Assembly: GCA_900553685.1 (NCBI GenBank)
Contig: USEI01000004.1
Location: forward strand, 1 to 64,000
Source of the DNA: an uncultured Clostridium sp.
Lineage (GTDB): Bacteria > Bacillota > Clostridia > TANB77 > CAG-508
DNA: 64,000 nt
Reading direction: 5' to 3'
This document shows, one piece after another, positions 26,835-36,425 of the stretch. Position numbers and translations under genes: made by a program. Every line of letters begins with the position of its first letter. Position 1 is the first letter of the stretch. The notes under the pieces were generated by a model. That model was not told the DNA's origin, searched no databases, and saw only the letters and a list, made by a program, of their open reading frames with translations.

Positions 26835-27422
26835 TTTCTTAAAAATTGATTGAATTTTAGCGAATATTTTTTGAAATATATTTTTTGCAACTTCTAATTT
26901 ATTTTCTGAAATTAATTCTTTACTTTCTTCTTGATTATTTGAAACTTCAACATGATCTGTATAATCTTGTATATCATTATTATCTTGTGTATACTGACTA
27001 TATCTTTGAACTACTCTTGGCTTTGTAAAATCTTCTTTTTCTGTATTTTCAGTATTTTCTGATGGAGTCTCAGAAGTATTGTCAAATAATTTTTCAACAC
27101 TATATCTATCTCTCATTTGTTCTTCTAATTTTTCTTGATTTCTAAGCATAATGTTATATAATTCTTTTTTTCTTTCTTCATCTTCACACCAATATTTCAA
27201 GTGCAATAGTGCTATAATTTCCAAAGTATATCTTTTTAAACCTTGATTTTGAAGTGGTACATAAGGATTAATTTTTACCACATGATTAGGATCCTTTAGC
27301 TCACTAAAAAAAGCTAACATTTTTGGTGGAACTTTTTCCTTATATTTTTGATTCATATGATTTATTATATAATCAACTTCAGCATAAGCTTGAATATCTT
27401 CCAATGTAATTACAACACTCAT
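26829..27422 (-). CDS. Hypothetical protein with C-terminal amphipathic tail
   Basis: Encodes 197 residues. A conserved-looking helical N-terminal domain (about 1-105, DIQAYAEVDYIINHMNQKYK to YNIMLRNQEKLEEQMRDRY) is followed by an acidic, Asn/Glu-rich linker and a basic tail, KIFAKIQSIFKKA. I do not recognise the family. The start ATG has GGAGG nine bases upstream. It lies 28 bp after an InlB-repeat-like gene, suggesting one transcript. The tail could bind membrane. Confidence 0.8.
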   Translation of the reverse strand: MSVVITLEDIQAYAEVDYIINHMNQKYKEKVPPKMLAFFSELKDPNHVVKINPYVPLQNQGLKRYTLEIIALLHLKYWCEDEERKKELYNIMLRNQEKLEEQMRDRYSVEKLFDNTSETPSENTENTEKEDFTKPRVVQRYSQYTQDNNDIQDYTDHVEVSNNQEESKELISENKLEVAKNIFQKIFAKIQSIFKKA

Positions 27423-27450
27423 TTGTAATCCTCCAACTTCTTTGGTAATT

Positions 27451-27897
27451 TTATCTTTCTATATTGTCCTTATTCACTTCTTGTCCAATTTCTGTTTTTC
27501 CATTTTCTAAAACGTCATTAACTATTTCCTCTGTACTCCTTGAGTCTTTTTCTAATGCTTTTTGTTGTTCACTTACTTTTTGACCAGCTTCTACTGTTGC
27601 ATTAAGATTTGTTTTTTCAGCATTTTCTAAAGATGCCTTAAGCATTGCATTTTCGTCTTTAGTTGCAGTTACAGTTTCAGCTGTATATTTTGCTATTAAA
27701 ATCAGTTTCTCATTAACTGATTCCATTTTTTCTTCGCCTATCCAACCATTAAATGTATATGTCATTTGATTAGTTGGCTCTTTAGTAGGCGTTTTTCCTT
27801 TATATTTTACACTTTCTCCTGCTGTTATATATTGATGGTCTAAAACCGTTTTTCTATCATCGTCTAAAAAAATTACTTCATATTGTTCCAATGCCAT
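27451..27897 (-). CDS. Protein with one InlB/Listeria-Bacteroides-type repeat
   Basis: Encodes 148 residues. Residues 5-70 (YEVIFLDDDRKTVLDHQYIT through KGKTPTKEPTNQ and YTFNGW to LIAKY) fit the beta-grasp repeat of internalins and clostridial surface proteins. The rest is a predicted coiled coil of Glu/Lys/Asn. Such repeats normally occur in exported proteins, but there is no signal peptide, transmembrane helix or sorting signal. An AGGAGG site precedes the ATG. Four 11-bp phased repeats lie upstream. Probably co-transcribed with the 26829 gene. Confidence 0.8.
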   Translation of the reverse strand: MALEQYEVIFLDDDRKTVLDHQYITAGESVKYKGKTPTKEPTNQMTYTFNGWIGEEKMESVNEKLILIAKYTAETVTATKDENAMLKASLENAEKTNLNATVEAGQKVSEQQKALEKDSRSTEEIVNDVLENGKTEIGQEVNKDNIER

Positions 27898-27972
27898 ACC
27901 TCCTATTTATCTTTTGTATTATATGACATAATTATTATATATTTACTATTTTTATTTTTCAATAGTATTTTT

Positions 27973-28011
27973 AATACATTTGTAATACAATTTTAATACA
28001 ATTTTAATACA
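27973..28011 (-). repeat. Four 11-bp phased direct repeats
   Basis: AATACA recurs at 27973, 27984, 27995 and 28006, exactly every 11 bp; two adjacent units read AATACAATTTT. On the minus strand the unit is TTGTATTAAAA. The array lies between the hup terminator and the start region of the InlB-repeat gene. Confidence 0.8.
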
Positions 28012-28050
28012 AAACAAAAAAATAGTACAGCTAAAGCTGTACTATTTCTA
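28012..28050 (-). terminator. Terminator of hup
   Basis: Stem AATAGTACAGC / GCTGTACTATT with a short TTTA-type loop, followed by a T run on the minus strand. Confidence 0.9.
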
Positions 28051-28076
28051 TGAATTCATATAATATTTATATAATT

Positions 28077-28355
28077 CTATTTTTTATTAACTAAATCTTT
28101 TAATGCTTTACCAGCTTTAAATACTGGAGCTTTTGATGCAGGTATTTTGATTTCTTCTTTTGTTTGTGGGTTTCTTCCTTTTCTAGCTGCTCTTTTTCTT
28201 ACTTCAAAAGATCCAAATCCAACTAATTGAACTTTTTCACCTTTTGCTAAAGCTTCTGTTACAACACTAACAAATGCATTAACAGCTTCTTCTGCAGATT
28301 TTTTTGTTTCTCCTGTTTTTGCAGCTATTGCTGCGATTAATTCAGCTTTGTTCAT
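28077..28355 (-). CDS. hup: HU family DNA-binding protein
   Basis: Encodes 92 residues with the HU/IHF fold: [41 protein letters not shown] and [17 protein letters not shown]. It binds and bends DNA as the main nucleoid protein. The ATG follows GGAGG, and a strong terminator follows the gene. Confidence 0.97.
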   Translation of the reverse strand: MNKAELIAAIAAKTGETKKSAEEAVNAFVSVVTEALAKGEKVQLVGFGSFEVRKRAARKGRNPQTKEEIKIPASKAPVFKAGKALKDLVNKK

Positions 28356-28476
28356 TTTTTAATTACCTCCTAATAGATTTTAGTATTATGTAGAATATCT
28401 ATTACTTTGTTCTACAATATCTTTATTCGCCAAAATATGCTAAAATCCTTTTTTTTTTTAATATTTTTTTAAAAAT

Positions 28477-30084
28477 TTACTTATTTTTCAAGTTTTTTAA
28501 AGATTTTGAGTCTTGAAGTCCACTATTTTCAACGCTTTCAAAAGTTTCACTTTTCTTAAAAATTTTTAGTAAAAAACAACTAAAAATATAGATTATTACT
28601 GCAATAATAATAGAAATTAAAGTTGTAACATTATAATTTATATTTTTAAAATTTAAAAATTCAAATGTTTTTAGTGATAAAAATATCATTATAGTATTAG
28701 CTAAAATTGGTTTTATAATAAATTCTTTTAAACTAAAACTTAATTTGATATTTTTAAATAAAAATATTAATACAATTATAAAAGATACTAAACTTGAAAG
28801 AATATTTCCTATTACTGCACCTTTTTCAAAAATAAAAGGAATCAGGATTATGTTTGATAATATTTTTACTATTAATCCCATAATAGAAGCAATAACTGGT
28901 ATATTATTATTTCCAAGTCCTAGTAAAATTCCATTTATAGTTTGTGTTAATAATGAAAAAATTATACTAAAACTTGCTAAAGCCAATAATGAATATCCAT
29001 CTGTTGCCCTTGGAAATAGCAAAAGAAATATTGGTTTTGCAAAAAAGCACATTCCTAACGTACAAGGTAATGATATTAATATTGTAATTAATAAAGAAAA
29101 ATTAATTTTTTTAATTATTCCATCCAAATCATTTCTTGCTTTTTTTCTTGAAATTTCTGGTATTAATGCTGTTGAAATTGCTACATTAAAAGAAAGTGGT
29201 AATGCAATTAATGTATCAACTTTTGAACTTAATATTCCATATTTTAAAATAGCTTTTTCTTCTCCTATTATATTTTTTAAAATTCTAACAACAGTTATTG
29301 AATCAACATTTTTTCCTAATGATGATAAAATTGCACTAGTTGTTATAGGAATTGAAATAGTTAAAACTCTTTTTAATATAGTTATTATTCTTTCTTTTGG
29401 AAAATTTATTCTATTTATATTAAATTTTTTTCTATTTATATCTATATATTCCCTTATTACATATATTAAACTACAAAAAGTTGCTACTGTTGTTGCTAAA
29501 TTTGCAACTGTTGCCATTAATTCTGTATTGTAATTTGTTACTCTAGAAACAATTTCTACAAATAGAATTGTTAATAAAGATTTTAACACTTGTTCTATAA
29601 ATTGTGATTTTGCTGTTACATATATCTCATTTTCTCCATTACAAAATCCTCTAATAACTGAGGTTATTGATACAAAAAAGATTGCTGGTGATAATACCAT
29701 TAAACTTAATTTACTCTCTGGAATTTGCAAAATTGTATTTGCAATAAATCCAGAAAAAGCAAATAATAATATGCACCCTAAACATCCTACTAAAGAAAAT
29801 ATAAATACAGAAATTTGAAAAATTCTTTTTGAATTTGTGTAATCTCCTATTGAATTTTTTTCTGATATTAATTTAGATATTGCATTTGGTACACCAATAG
29901 AAGAAATTGTAAGTAATAAAGCATAAATTTGATATCCACTCATATATATAGCATTTCCTTCATCGCCAAATCCTGTTTTATTTGTTATATATAATGTGTA
30001 CATAACGCCAAATAATTTTATAAATATTTGAGAAATTACTAAAGACAAAATTCCTTTAAAAAAATCTGTAATATGTATTTTCAA
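28477..30084 (-). CDS. SpoVB/MurJ-type polysaccharide flippase
   Basis: Encodes 535 residues with about 14 membrane helices, in the MOP (MviN/SpoVB/polysaccharide transporter) superfamily. Typical segments are LVISQIFIKLFGVMYTLYIT, GIPNAISKLIS-type GVPNAISKLISEKNSI and RGFCNGENEI. Related proteins flip lipid-linked precursors during spore cortex or cell wall synthesis; SpoVB, YtgP and MurJ cannot be separated by eye. I chose the TTG at 30084 because AAAGG lies seven bases upstream; the GTG three codons earlier overlaps that site. Confidence 0.9.
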   Translation of the reverse strand: MKIHITDFFKGILSLVISQIFIKLFGVMYTLYITNKTGFGDEGNAIYMSGYQIYALLLTISSIGVPNAISKLISEKNSIGDYTNSKRIFQISVFIFSLVGCLGCILLFAFSGFIANTILQIPESKLSLMVLSPAIFFVSITSVIRGFCNGENEIYVTAKSQFIEQVLKSLLTILFVEIVSRVTNYNTELMATVANLATTVATFCSLIYVIREYIDINRKKFNINRINFPKERIITILKRVLTISIPITTSAILSSLGKNVDSITVVRILKNIIGEEKAILKYGILSSKVDTLIALPLSFNVAISTALIPEISRKKARNDLDGIIKKINFSLLITILISLPCTLGMCFFAKPIFLLLFPRATDGYSLLALASFSIIFSLLTQTINGILLGLGNNNIPVIASIMGLIVKILSNIILIPFIFEKGAVIGNILSSLVSFIIVLIFLFKNIKLSFSLKEFIIKPILANTIMIFLSLKTFEFLNFKNINYNVTTLISIIIAVIIYIFSCFLLKIFKKSETFESVENSGLQDSKSLKNLKNK

Positions 30085-30093
30085 AACTTTCAC

Positions 30094-30476
30094 CTTTTCT
30101 ATATTTTATGATTATGTAATTTTGTAAGATTGTATAATTTAATGCTTCATAACTTAAAACTTCATAATTTAATATTCTATTATTAAAAGATATGATAATT
30201 GTAAAATATTCATATTAAATTCTCATATTCTATTAGTCTAATTTTATATAAATCTAAACATATACTAATTATCAAATAATTCAATCTTACCTAATTTAAT
30301 AAAATTGTATTAAAGATACGATTTTTATATTCGAAAAATTTATTTTTAACTTATAATAAAATACAAAAAATATTACGGAAATCAGCTTTTTTTATTGAAA
30401 ACTATTGATTTTTTTTGTATTTTGTAAGATAATAAAGATGTATTATTTTGAGAAAAAAGGATATGGATTTTAAGTT
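30094..30476 (+). other. Intergenic region with long inverted repeat and promoter
   Basis: No gene seen. AAAATACAAAAAAT near 30358 pairs with ATTTTTTTTGTATTTT near 30410, with an inner AATCA/TGATT pair, forming a possible 65-base hairpin. A weak promoter (TTGATT, 17 bp, GATAAT, about 30409-30437) precedes the TraG-like gene. The left part contains short degenerate repeats such as CTTCATAA. Confidence 0.45.
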
Positions 30477-32831
30477 ATGATAATGAAATATATTGATAAA
30501 TTTTTAAGTAAATTAAAAACAGATAGAAACACTTTTGTAACTTATGTTTTAACTTTAATTTCTGTATATATTTGTATAGACAGAATTGCAGAAATTTTAT
30601 TTATGATATTTTCTGGTTTATCTGTTTCTTACTGGGGACCTATAAAATATACTTTAGCACTTGCTTGTCCAGTATTTGCATTCTATTTCTCATTTGCTTC
30701 AAAATTCGCAGATGACAAATATACTAAAACATGTTTCTTTTATGTTTATGCAGTAGCATTATATATTGTATCTGTTTCAATGTTTGTACAATGGATGAAT
30801 CAGTTAGGATGGTTATTGCTATTCTCAGTACCAAATTATTCATACATAATTGCAAACTTTATGGATTTAATAAAACCTGCATTTTCAGCACTTGCTTGGT
30901 ATTTACCTATTGTAACTTTCTTCCCACTATTTAAGTGGTTATATACAGTTGTTGATGATACTCTATACATAAAAGAATCAATTTGGGATTATGGTGGAAT
31001 AGATTTATCAGATAAATCTATCGGACTTGGTCCATATACTTGTGAAATGTTTCTTTGCAAAGATAGAGAAACTGGTAAGAATATAAAAACACCAGAATCA
31101 AGAAGATTTGAATCAACTTTAATTGTTGGTGTATCTGGTTCTGGAAAAACTTCTATGATGTTTGAACCAATGATTGCAAGAGATATAGAGAAAAAATATT
31201 TCTTTAGAGAAAGTGCAAAAGAGCTAGGTTATACAGCTCTTCGTACAAATATCGCAACTTTAAATTGTCCTTATTCAAACGATTATATAAATGAAAATTT
31301 CTCACTTAATATGATTTCACCTGTTCCAAGTAAAGAAAAAGTTTATAAAGCATTTTTTGCAAAACTACTTTACTATTATGATGGTGACAATTCTATTTAT
31401 AAAAATCTAGGTATTACATATATGGCTCCTGATTATGAGTCAATATCACATATTAAAGATGTAGCCAATAACTTTGGTATTAAATATAATATTATAGACC
31501 CTAATGATAATACTTCAATAGGATTAAATCCATTTTCTTACCAAGATCCAATCAAAACTTCTATAGCTATATCTTCTATATTAAAAAGATTATATGCTTC
31601 AGAAGATTCATATAATCTTAGTAACCATGATGAAGCTTTCATGGAAAATGTAGTTACACAAGCTATAGAAAACTTAGTATTATTATTAAAAGAAGTTTAC
31701 CCAAGACTTCATGAAGGTGACCTTCCTAACTTAGAAGATTTACTTGATTTATTAAATGATTTTGATTTAATAGAGCAAATGTCTGAACAAATGAAAGAAT
31801 TTCCAGAACTTGCTGAAAAATATAAAATTCAACTTGGATACTTTAAAAAGACATTTTATAAAACTGCTCATGGCAGAGAAGAAACAGAAAAATTCTTACA
31901 AGCTTCAGCTGCACAACTTGAAAATATGTTAAGATATCCTGGTGTTAGAAATATTTTATGTAACAGAGTAAATAATTTAAATTATGATAATGCATTAGCA
32001 AATGGTGATGTTACATTAGTTTGTACACGTCGTGGAGATTTAGGTCCAAGTATTCATAAAGCCTTTGGTTTATTCTTTATATTACTTATGCAACAATCTG
32101 TACTTTCTAGACCAGGAAATGAAAAAACTAGAATACCTCATTTCTTATATATAGATGAATTTCCACCTTTTGTTTGTAAAGCAACAGAAGATATATTCAC
32201 TTTATATAGAAAATATCGTGTTGGTACTATCATATCATCACAAAACTTATCTCAATTTGGTAAAAACGGTGGCAATAACTTTAGACAAACACTTTTAGCT
32301 AACTGTTCAACAAAAGTAGTATTTGGTAACAATACTCCAGAAGATAATGAGTGGTGGGAAAAAGAATTTGGTGATAAGAGACGTTGGATGTTTACACATG
32401 ATTATAAAACAGATCAAGGTAAATATGACGATACTTATAAGAGCATCAAATGGCAATGGATTCCTAACTATAAGGCTGGTAAAGTTCAAGCTTTAAAATT
32501 CAAATTTATTATTTATAAAACAAAAGATTTAAAAGGAAAGAACCTTGTTGGTCAAGCAAAAATAGATTTCTTAGAATCAAGATATAAAGAAAAACAAAAA
32601 ATTAAAAATTACAATTTCAGTAAATTTACAAGTGGAATTGCAACAAATACAGATAATGAAGACCATTATAAATCTAAACCAAAATTTGATTTAAAGAATA
32701 TAAACTTTTCTTCAAACCCAAATAATCCAAATGATATGGATCCAATTCAAACAAATACATCAGATGCGTCATACAAATTTGATAATGAAGATGCAATAAC
32801 ATCTTTCAACTCAAATAAAAATAATGAATAA
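30477..32831 (+). CDS. VirD4/TraG-type membrane ATPase (coupling-protein family)
   Basis: Encodes 784 residues. About four N-terminal membrane helices (to residue 155) precede a RecA-like ATPase. Walker A is GVSGSGKT (about 218-225), Walker B is LYIDEFPPF (about 556-564), and the SSQNLSQFG and NCSTKVVFG stretches fit the VirD4/TraG sensor region. The C-terminal 80 residues are Asn/Asp-rich and disordered. In conjugation these proteins bring DNA to a type IV secretion channel, but no relaxase, VirB4 or other transfer genes are in the window. The only possible partner is the converging replication-relaxation-type gene. Confidence 0.9.
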   Translation: MIMKYIDKFLSKLKTDRNTFVTYVLTLISVYICIDRIAEILFMIFSGLSVSYWGPIKYTLALACPVFAFYFSFASKFADDKYTKTCFFYVYAVALYIVSVSMFVQWMNQLGWLLLFSVPNYSYIIANFMDLIKPAFSALAWYLPIVTFFPLFKWLYTVVDDTLYIKESIWDYGGIDLSDKSIGLGPYTCEMFLCKDRETGKNIKTPESRRFESTLIVGVSGSGKTSMMFEPMIARDIEKKYFFRESAKELGYTALRTNIATLNCPYSNDYINENFSLNMISPVPSKEKVYKAFFAKLLYYYDGDNSIYKNLGITYMAPDYESISHIKDVANNFGIKYNIIDPNDNTSIGLNPFSYQDPIKTSIAISSILKRLYASEDSYNLSNHDEAFMENVVTQAIENLVLLLKEVYPRLHEGDLPNLEDLLDLLNDFDLIEQMSEQMKEFPELAEKYKIQLGYFKKTFYKTAHGREETEKFLQASAAQLENMLRYPGVRNILCNRVNNLNYDNALANGDVTLVCTRRGDLGPSIHKAFGLFFILLMQQSVLSRPGNEKTRIPHFLYIDEFPPFVCKATEDIFTLYRKYRVGTIISSQNLSQFGKNGGNNFRQTLLANCSTKVVFGNNTPEDNEWWEKEFGDKRRWMFTHDYKTDQGKYDDTYKSIKWQWIPNYKAGKVQALKFKFIIYKTKDLKGKNLVGQAKIDFLESRYKEKQKIKNYNFSKFTSGIATNTDNEDHYKSKPKFDLKNINFSSNPNNPNDMDPIQTNTSDASYKFDNEDAITSFNSNKNNE

Positions 32832-32840
32832 AATATAAAT

Positions 32841-32875
32841 AACTGTATAACTTGTTGGTTATACAGTTTTTATTT
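32841..32875 (+). terminator. Terminator of TraG-like gene
   Basis: Stem AACTGTATAAC / GTTATACAGTT with a short TTGTT-type loop and a T run. Confidence 0.88.
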
Positions 32876-32940
32876 TAAGTTTTTATTCTATATTATAAAT
32901 ATTATTATATAAAATAAAACTAAATATTGTAAAATTTTTA

Positions 32941-32990
32941 AAAATAACACATATTTAACCAATATAACTTCGGTAAATATGTGTTATTTT
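32941..32990 (-). terminator. Terminator of the replication-relaxation-type gene
   Basis: Long 17-bp stem AAAATAACACATATTTA / TAAATATGTGTTATTTT with an apical loop containing CTTCGG, right after the minus-strand stop codon. Confidence 0.85.
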
Positions 32991-32993
32991 TTA

Positions 32994-33929
32994 TTATTCT
33001 AAAATTTTAAATTCAACATTTTTAGCAACAAATTTTCCTGTAGATGCATTTTTAGTAAATTCTGTTAAAGATTTTTCTAATGAATTAGCATTTTGTTTTA
33101 AATCTGTTGTAAAATATATTTTAATTTTATCTAATTCCAAATCATTTTTTACAATTTCTTTGAATGTTTCTACCATATGTTTATCATCTTCACAAACTAA
33201 AATTAATTGTGGTCTTGATTCATATCCAGAATCAAATGGAACAAAATTTTCTAAAAAATCTTTATATAATCTCATTCTATCTACAAATTTTGTTTCCCAC
33301 TCTTCTTCTCTTCTAACACACTCAAAAATCATACTTAAAGATTTTCCAGCCTTTGAAATTTTTACTTCTCCATGACCTTTAAATGTTTTGCCATTCATTT
33401 TAGCAGTTATCGTAGTTTTTACTTTATATGAATCAAAGTTTTTAGCTTTCCTCATATATGCAATTATTATTTGATTTCCTGCTAATCTTTTTTTAATCAA
33501 AGCAACTGGTTTTGTATTATCTGTTGGTTGCCATTTACATTCTACTTCTTTAGAAGTTAATAAATATTTACCCATTTTTTCCATGCAATAAACTCTATAA
33601 ATTCCTTTTCCTTCTTCTGAAGTAAAATAATATCTAGTTAGTATTTTAGTTTTTACTAATTGTTCTAATTTAGTATTTAACTTATCTTGAGATTTAATTT
33701 CTACTCCTTTATGAGTAAGAATTTGATAAATCTGTCTTGAAGTTAAAAATTCAAATTCATTTACTAAATCTAGTATCTTGAAATGCACATCTGATATATG
33801 CCCTAAGTTGATTTTATGGATAATTTGATTTATAGAAACATATCCATCCTTTCCATCAAATGTTTTTATTTCTCCTTCTCTAATAGCGAATGGAGAAACG
33901 GTAGTTTTTATTTGATCATCTTCTACCAT
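32994..33929 (-). CDS. Replication-relaxation family (winged-helix) protein
   Basis: Encodes 311 residues. A winged helix lies at about 45-110 (FKILDLVNEFEFLTSRQIYQ, then KTKILTRYYF). An alpha/beta domain follows, with SMIFECVRREEEW and a segment PQLILVCEDDKHMVETFKEI, reminiscent of PF13814 proteins carried by conjugative elements and plasmids. The ATG follows AAGGAGG. It converges on the TraG-like ATPase, and the two may be remnants or parts of one DNA-transfer-like function. The family call is by pattern only. Confidence 0.65.
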   Translation of the reverse strand: MVEDDQIKTTVSPFAIREGEIKTFDGKDGYVSINQIIHKINLGHISDVHFKILDLVNEFEFLTSRQIYQILTHKGVEIKSQDKLNTKLEQLVKTKILTRYYFTSEEGKGIYRVYCMEKMGKYLLTSKEVECKWQPTDNTKPVALIKKRLAGNQIIIAYMRKAKNFDSYKVKTTITAKMNGKTFKGHGEVKISKAGKSLSMIFECVRREEEWETKFVDRMRLYKDFLENFVPFDSGYESRPQLILVCEDDKHMVETFKEIVKNDLELDKIKIYFTTDLKQNANSLEKSLTEFTKNASTGKFVAKNVEFKILE

Positions 33930-33943
33930 TTTAAAAAACCTCC

Positions 33944-34747
33944 TTAAACAATTAATAATTTAATTTTTTTTCTTTCTTTTATTATTTTTTTTATATAAAC
34001 ATGAACCTTTTGTCCATATTTAAAACCTTCTTTATATTCTGCCATTCCAACAAGATTAGGCTTTAATTCAATAAAAATACCATTTTTAAATTTATCAGCT
34101 TCTTTAACTGTTCCTTCCACAATGGTTTTTTCATTAAAATCTTTTACATTTTCTTCCCAATCTCCTAATAATTCCTTATATGATAAAACAAGTTTACCAT
34201 TTTCTTTATCAATAGATTTTATCATAACATTAATTTTTTGTCCAATACTAAATCTCTCTTCTGGTGATTTTATTCTTGAAACTGAAATATCTTCAATATG
34301 AAGTAGTCCAACAATTCCACCACCTATTTCAACAAATGCTCCAAACTTCCTAATATTTTTTACAATACCATTTACAATCATACCTGGCTTTAATTCTGTT
34401 CTTATCCAATTAAGAGCCTCTTCTTGAACTTTCTTTCTTGAAAGAATAATGTTATTTGTATTATATATTTCTTTTACTTTAAATTGTACAAAATTGTTAA
34501 CTTTATTTTTACAAATATTAGGGCTGCAAAACCCAAATTCATCAACATTTAGTGCTTCTAATTCATTTCTTGGTATTACACCTTCTAAATTATCTCCTAA
34601 TTTAACGTGTAAATTGTAATTTGAATCACACTTATTTACATATCCTTGTAAAATTGTTCCTTCTGAAAACGCTTTTTGTATAATACTAGCATTTAATTCA
34701 TCATTTGTATCTTTCCAACCTTCTGGAATAAATTTTTGATATTCCAT
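33944..34747 (-). CDS. Protein with three S1 RNA-binding domains
   Basis: Encodes 267 residues with three S1 OB-folds: about 28-103, 113-185 (VNGIVKNIRKFGAFVEIGGG, VGLLHIEDIS) and 195-265. The second is the best match. It is shorter than ribosomal S1 and resembles the truncated S1-like proteins of Firmicutes, which likely bind mRNA or ribosomes. It lies 14 bp before the 32994 gene on the same strand. GAGGAG precedes the ATG. Confidence 0.88.
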   Translation of the reverse strand: MEYQKFIPEGWKDTNDELNASIIQKAFSEGTILQGYVNKCDSNYNLHVKLGDNLEGVIPRNELEALNVDEFGFCSPNICKNKVNNFVQFKVKEIYNTNNIILSRKKVQEEALNWIRTELKPGMIVNGIVKNIRKFGAFVEIGGGIVGLLHIEDISVSRIKSPEERFSIGQKINVMIKSIDKENGKLVLSYKELLGDWEENVKDFNEKTIVEGTVKEADKFKNGIFIELKPNLVGMAEYKEGFKYGQKVHVYIKKIIKERKKIKLLIV

Positions 34748-34766
34748 TTTTCTCTCCTCTTTCGTA

Positions 34767-35486
34767 TTATTTTAAAAGTTCTTGAACTTCAGATTTTCTC
34801 ATATATCTCCAAGTTCCAATTTTTAAATCCTTTACATCTAAGTTTCCAATTTTAGCCCTATGAAGTGCTAAAACTTTTTTTCCAATTGCTTCGCACATTT
34901 TTCTAACTTGTCTATTTTTTCCTTCATGAATTTTAATTTCTATTCTTGAAATATTCTTTTCTTTATCTATTTTTAAAATACGAACTTCTGCTTTTTTTGT
35001 TATATATCCATCAGAAATTTCAACACCATTTTTTAAATCTTCAATATTATTTTCAGTAACAATTCCTTTTAAAGTTACATTATAAGTTTTAGTAATTTCA
35101 TGTTTTGGATGTGTTATTTTATATACAAATTCTCCATCATCTGTTAAAATTAATGCTCCTGATGTATACATATCTAATCTACCAACTGGAACTAAGCGTG
35201 TATTAGTTTTTACCAAATCTAAAACAGTTTCTCTTTTAAATTGGTCTTTTACAGTTGTAACAACTCCTATTGGTTTATTAAGCAAAATATAAGTATAGTC
35301 ATCTTTTTTGTTAATTACTTTTTTCCCATCATATTCAATGATATCTTTTTCAGGATTTACTTTAATTCCCAGTTCTGCTATCTTACCATTTACAGTTACT
35401 TTTTTTTCTATAATTAATTCTTCACATTTTCTACGAGAATTTATTCCACAATCTGCTAAATATTTTTGTAATCTTATTTCTTCCAA
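34767..35486 (-). CDS. Pseudouridine synthase, RsuA/RluB family
   Basis: Encodes 239 residues. An N-terminal S4 RNA-binding domain (MEEIRLQKYLADCGINSRRK) is followed by the catalytic motif GRLDMYTSGALILTDDG with the active Asp (about residue 103). GKNRQVRKMCEAIG near the C-terminus is typical of RluB/RsuA. It probably modifies 23S or 16S rRNA. The start is TTG with AAAGGA about 12 bases upstream. It is separated by only 2 bp from rluD-type gene upstream in the same operon. Confidence 0.93.
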   Translation of the reverse strand: MEEIRLQKYLADCGINSRRKCEELIIEKKVTVNGKIAELGIKVNPEKDIIEYDGKKVINKKDDYTYILLNKPIGVVTTVKDQFKRETVLDLVKTNTRLVPVGRLDMYTSGALILTDDGEFVYKITHPKHEITKTYNVTLKGIVTENNIEDLKNGVEISDGYITKKAEVRILKIDKEKNISRIEIKIHEGKNRQVRKMCEAIGKKVLALHRAKIGNLDVKDLKIGTWRYMRKSEVQELLK

Positions 35487-35488
35487 TT

Positions 35489-36409
35489 TTATATGTTTTC
35501 CTTTCTTAAAGAAGTTAAAATTTCTTCAAAATATTCTGGTAACTCAGCTTCTAATTTCATCTGTTTATTTGTAACAGGATGTTTAAATTCAATTCTCATA
35601 CTATGTAACATTTGTCCTACAACATTAAATGGATTTTTTCCGTTTGAATAAACATAATCCCCAACAATTGGATAACCAATTTCAGATAAATGAACTCTTA
35701 TTTGATGTGTCCTACCTGTTTCTATATTAACTTCTAAAAGAGTAAATTCTTTAAATCTTTCTAAGACTTTTATATGTGTTATAGCATTTTTTCCATTTTT
35801 AGATACAGCCATTTTGGTTCTATCCTTATTACTTCTAGCTATTGGCATATCAATAGTAGCCATGTTTTCTCTAACTATTCCTCTTACTAAAGCAATGTAT
35901 GTCTTTTTTACTTCATGATTTTTAATTTGTTCACTTATATTAATATGAGCTTTATCATTTTTAGCTATAATTAAAATTCCTGAAGTATCTTTATCTAGCC
36001 TATGAACAATTCCTGGTCTAATTTCTCCACCAATTCCAGATAAACTCTCTTTACAATGATTCATTATAGCATTAACCAATGTTCCATCTGGATTACCATT
36101 TCCTGGATGTACAACAAGTCCTTTTTGTTTATTTACAACTAAAATATCATTATCTTCATATATAATATCTAATGGTATATCTTGTGGTTTTATTTCAGTT
36201 TCTTTTGCCTCTTTTTTTATAATTGTTACTATATCATCTAAATTTAATTTATATGAAGATTTCGTTTTTTTCCCATTTACTAGTATATTTTCTTCATCAA
36301 TTAATCTTTGAACAGCTACTCTTGATAAATCTTTATCTTTCATACTAATTGCTTTATCAAGTCTTATTCCTACTAAATCTTCATTTATTTTATATTCTTC
36401 TTTATTCAA
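35489..36409 (-). CDS. rluD: Pseudouridine synthase, RluA/RluD family
   Basis: Encodes 306 residues. An S4 domain (GIRLDKAISMKDKDLSR) is followed by the RluD catalytic motif HRLDKDTSGILI, with VVNKQKGLVVHPG before it and ETGRTHQIRVHLSEIG after. It modifies 23S rRNA uridines. I chose the TTG at 36409 because AGGGGA lies about 10 bases upstream; the frame is open eight codons further and overlaps the upstream glycosyltransferase gene. Whether it equals E. coli RluD or another RluA paralogue is open. Confidence 0.93.
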   Translation of the reverse strand: MNKEEYKINEDLVGIRLDKAISMKDKDLSRVAVQRLIDEENILVNGKKTKSSYKLNLDDIVTIIKKEAKETEIKPQDIPLDIIYEDNDILVVNKQKGLVVHPGNGNPDGTLVNAIMNHCKESLSGIGGEIRPGIVHRLDKDTSGILIIAKNDKAHINISEQIKNHEVKKTYIALVRGIVRENMATIDMPIARSNKDRTKMAVSKNGKNAITHIKVLERFKEFTLLEVNIETGRTHQIRVHLSEIGYPIVGDYVYSNGKNPFNVVGQMLHSMRIEFKHPVTNKQMKLEAELPEYFEEILTSLRKENI

Positions 36410-36425
36410 AATTAATCTTCCCCTA

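Noticed and set aside
28745-29533. 262-codon plus-strand frame
   Set aside because: Antisense to the flippase gene. Its composition mirrors the membrane-protein codons and it has no start signals.
30477-33929. An integrative conjugative element
   Set aside because: Only a coupling-type ATPase and one accessory-like gene; no relaxase, VirB4, integrase or att repeats were seen.
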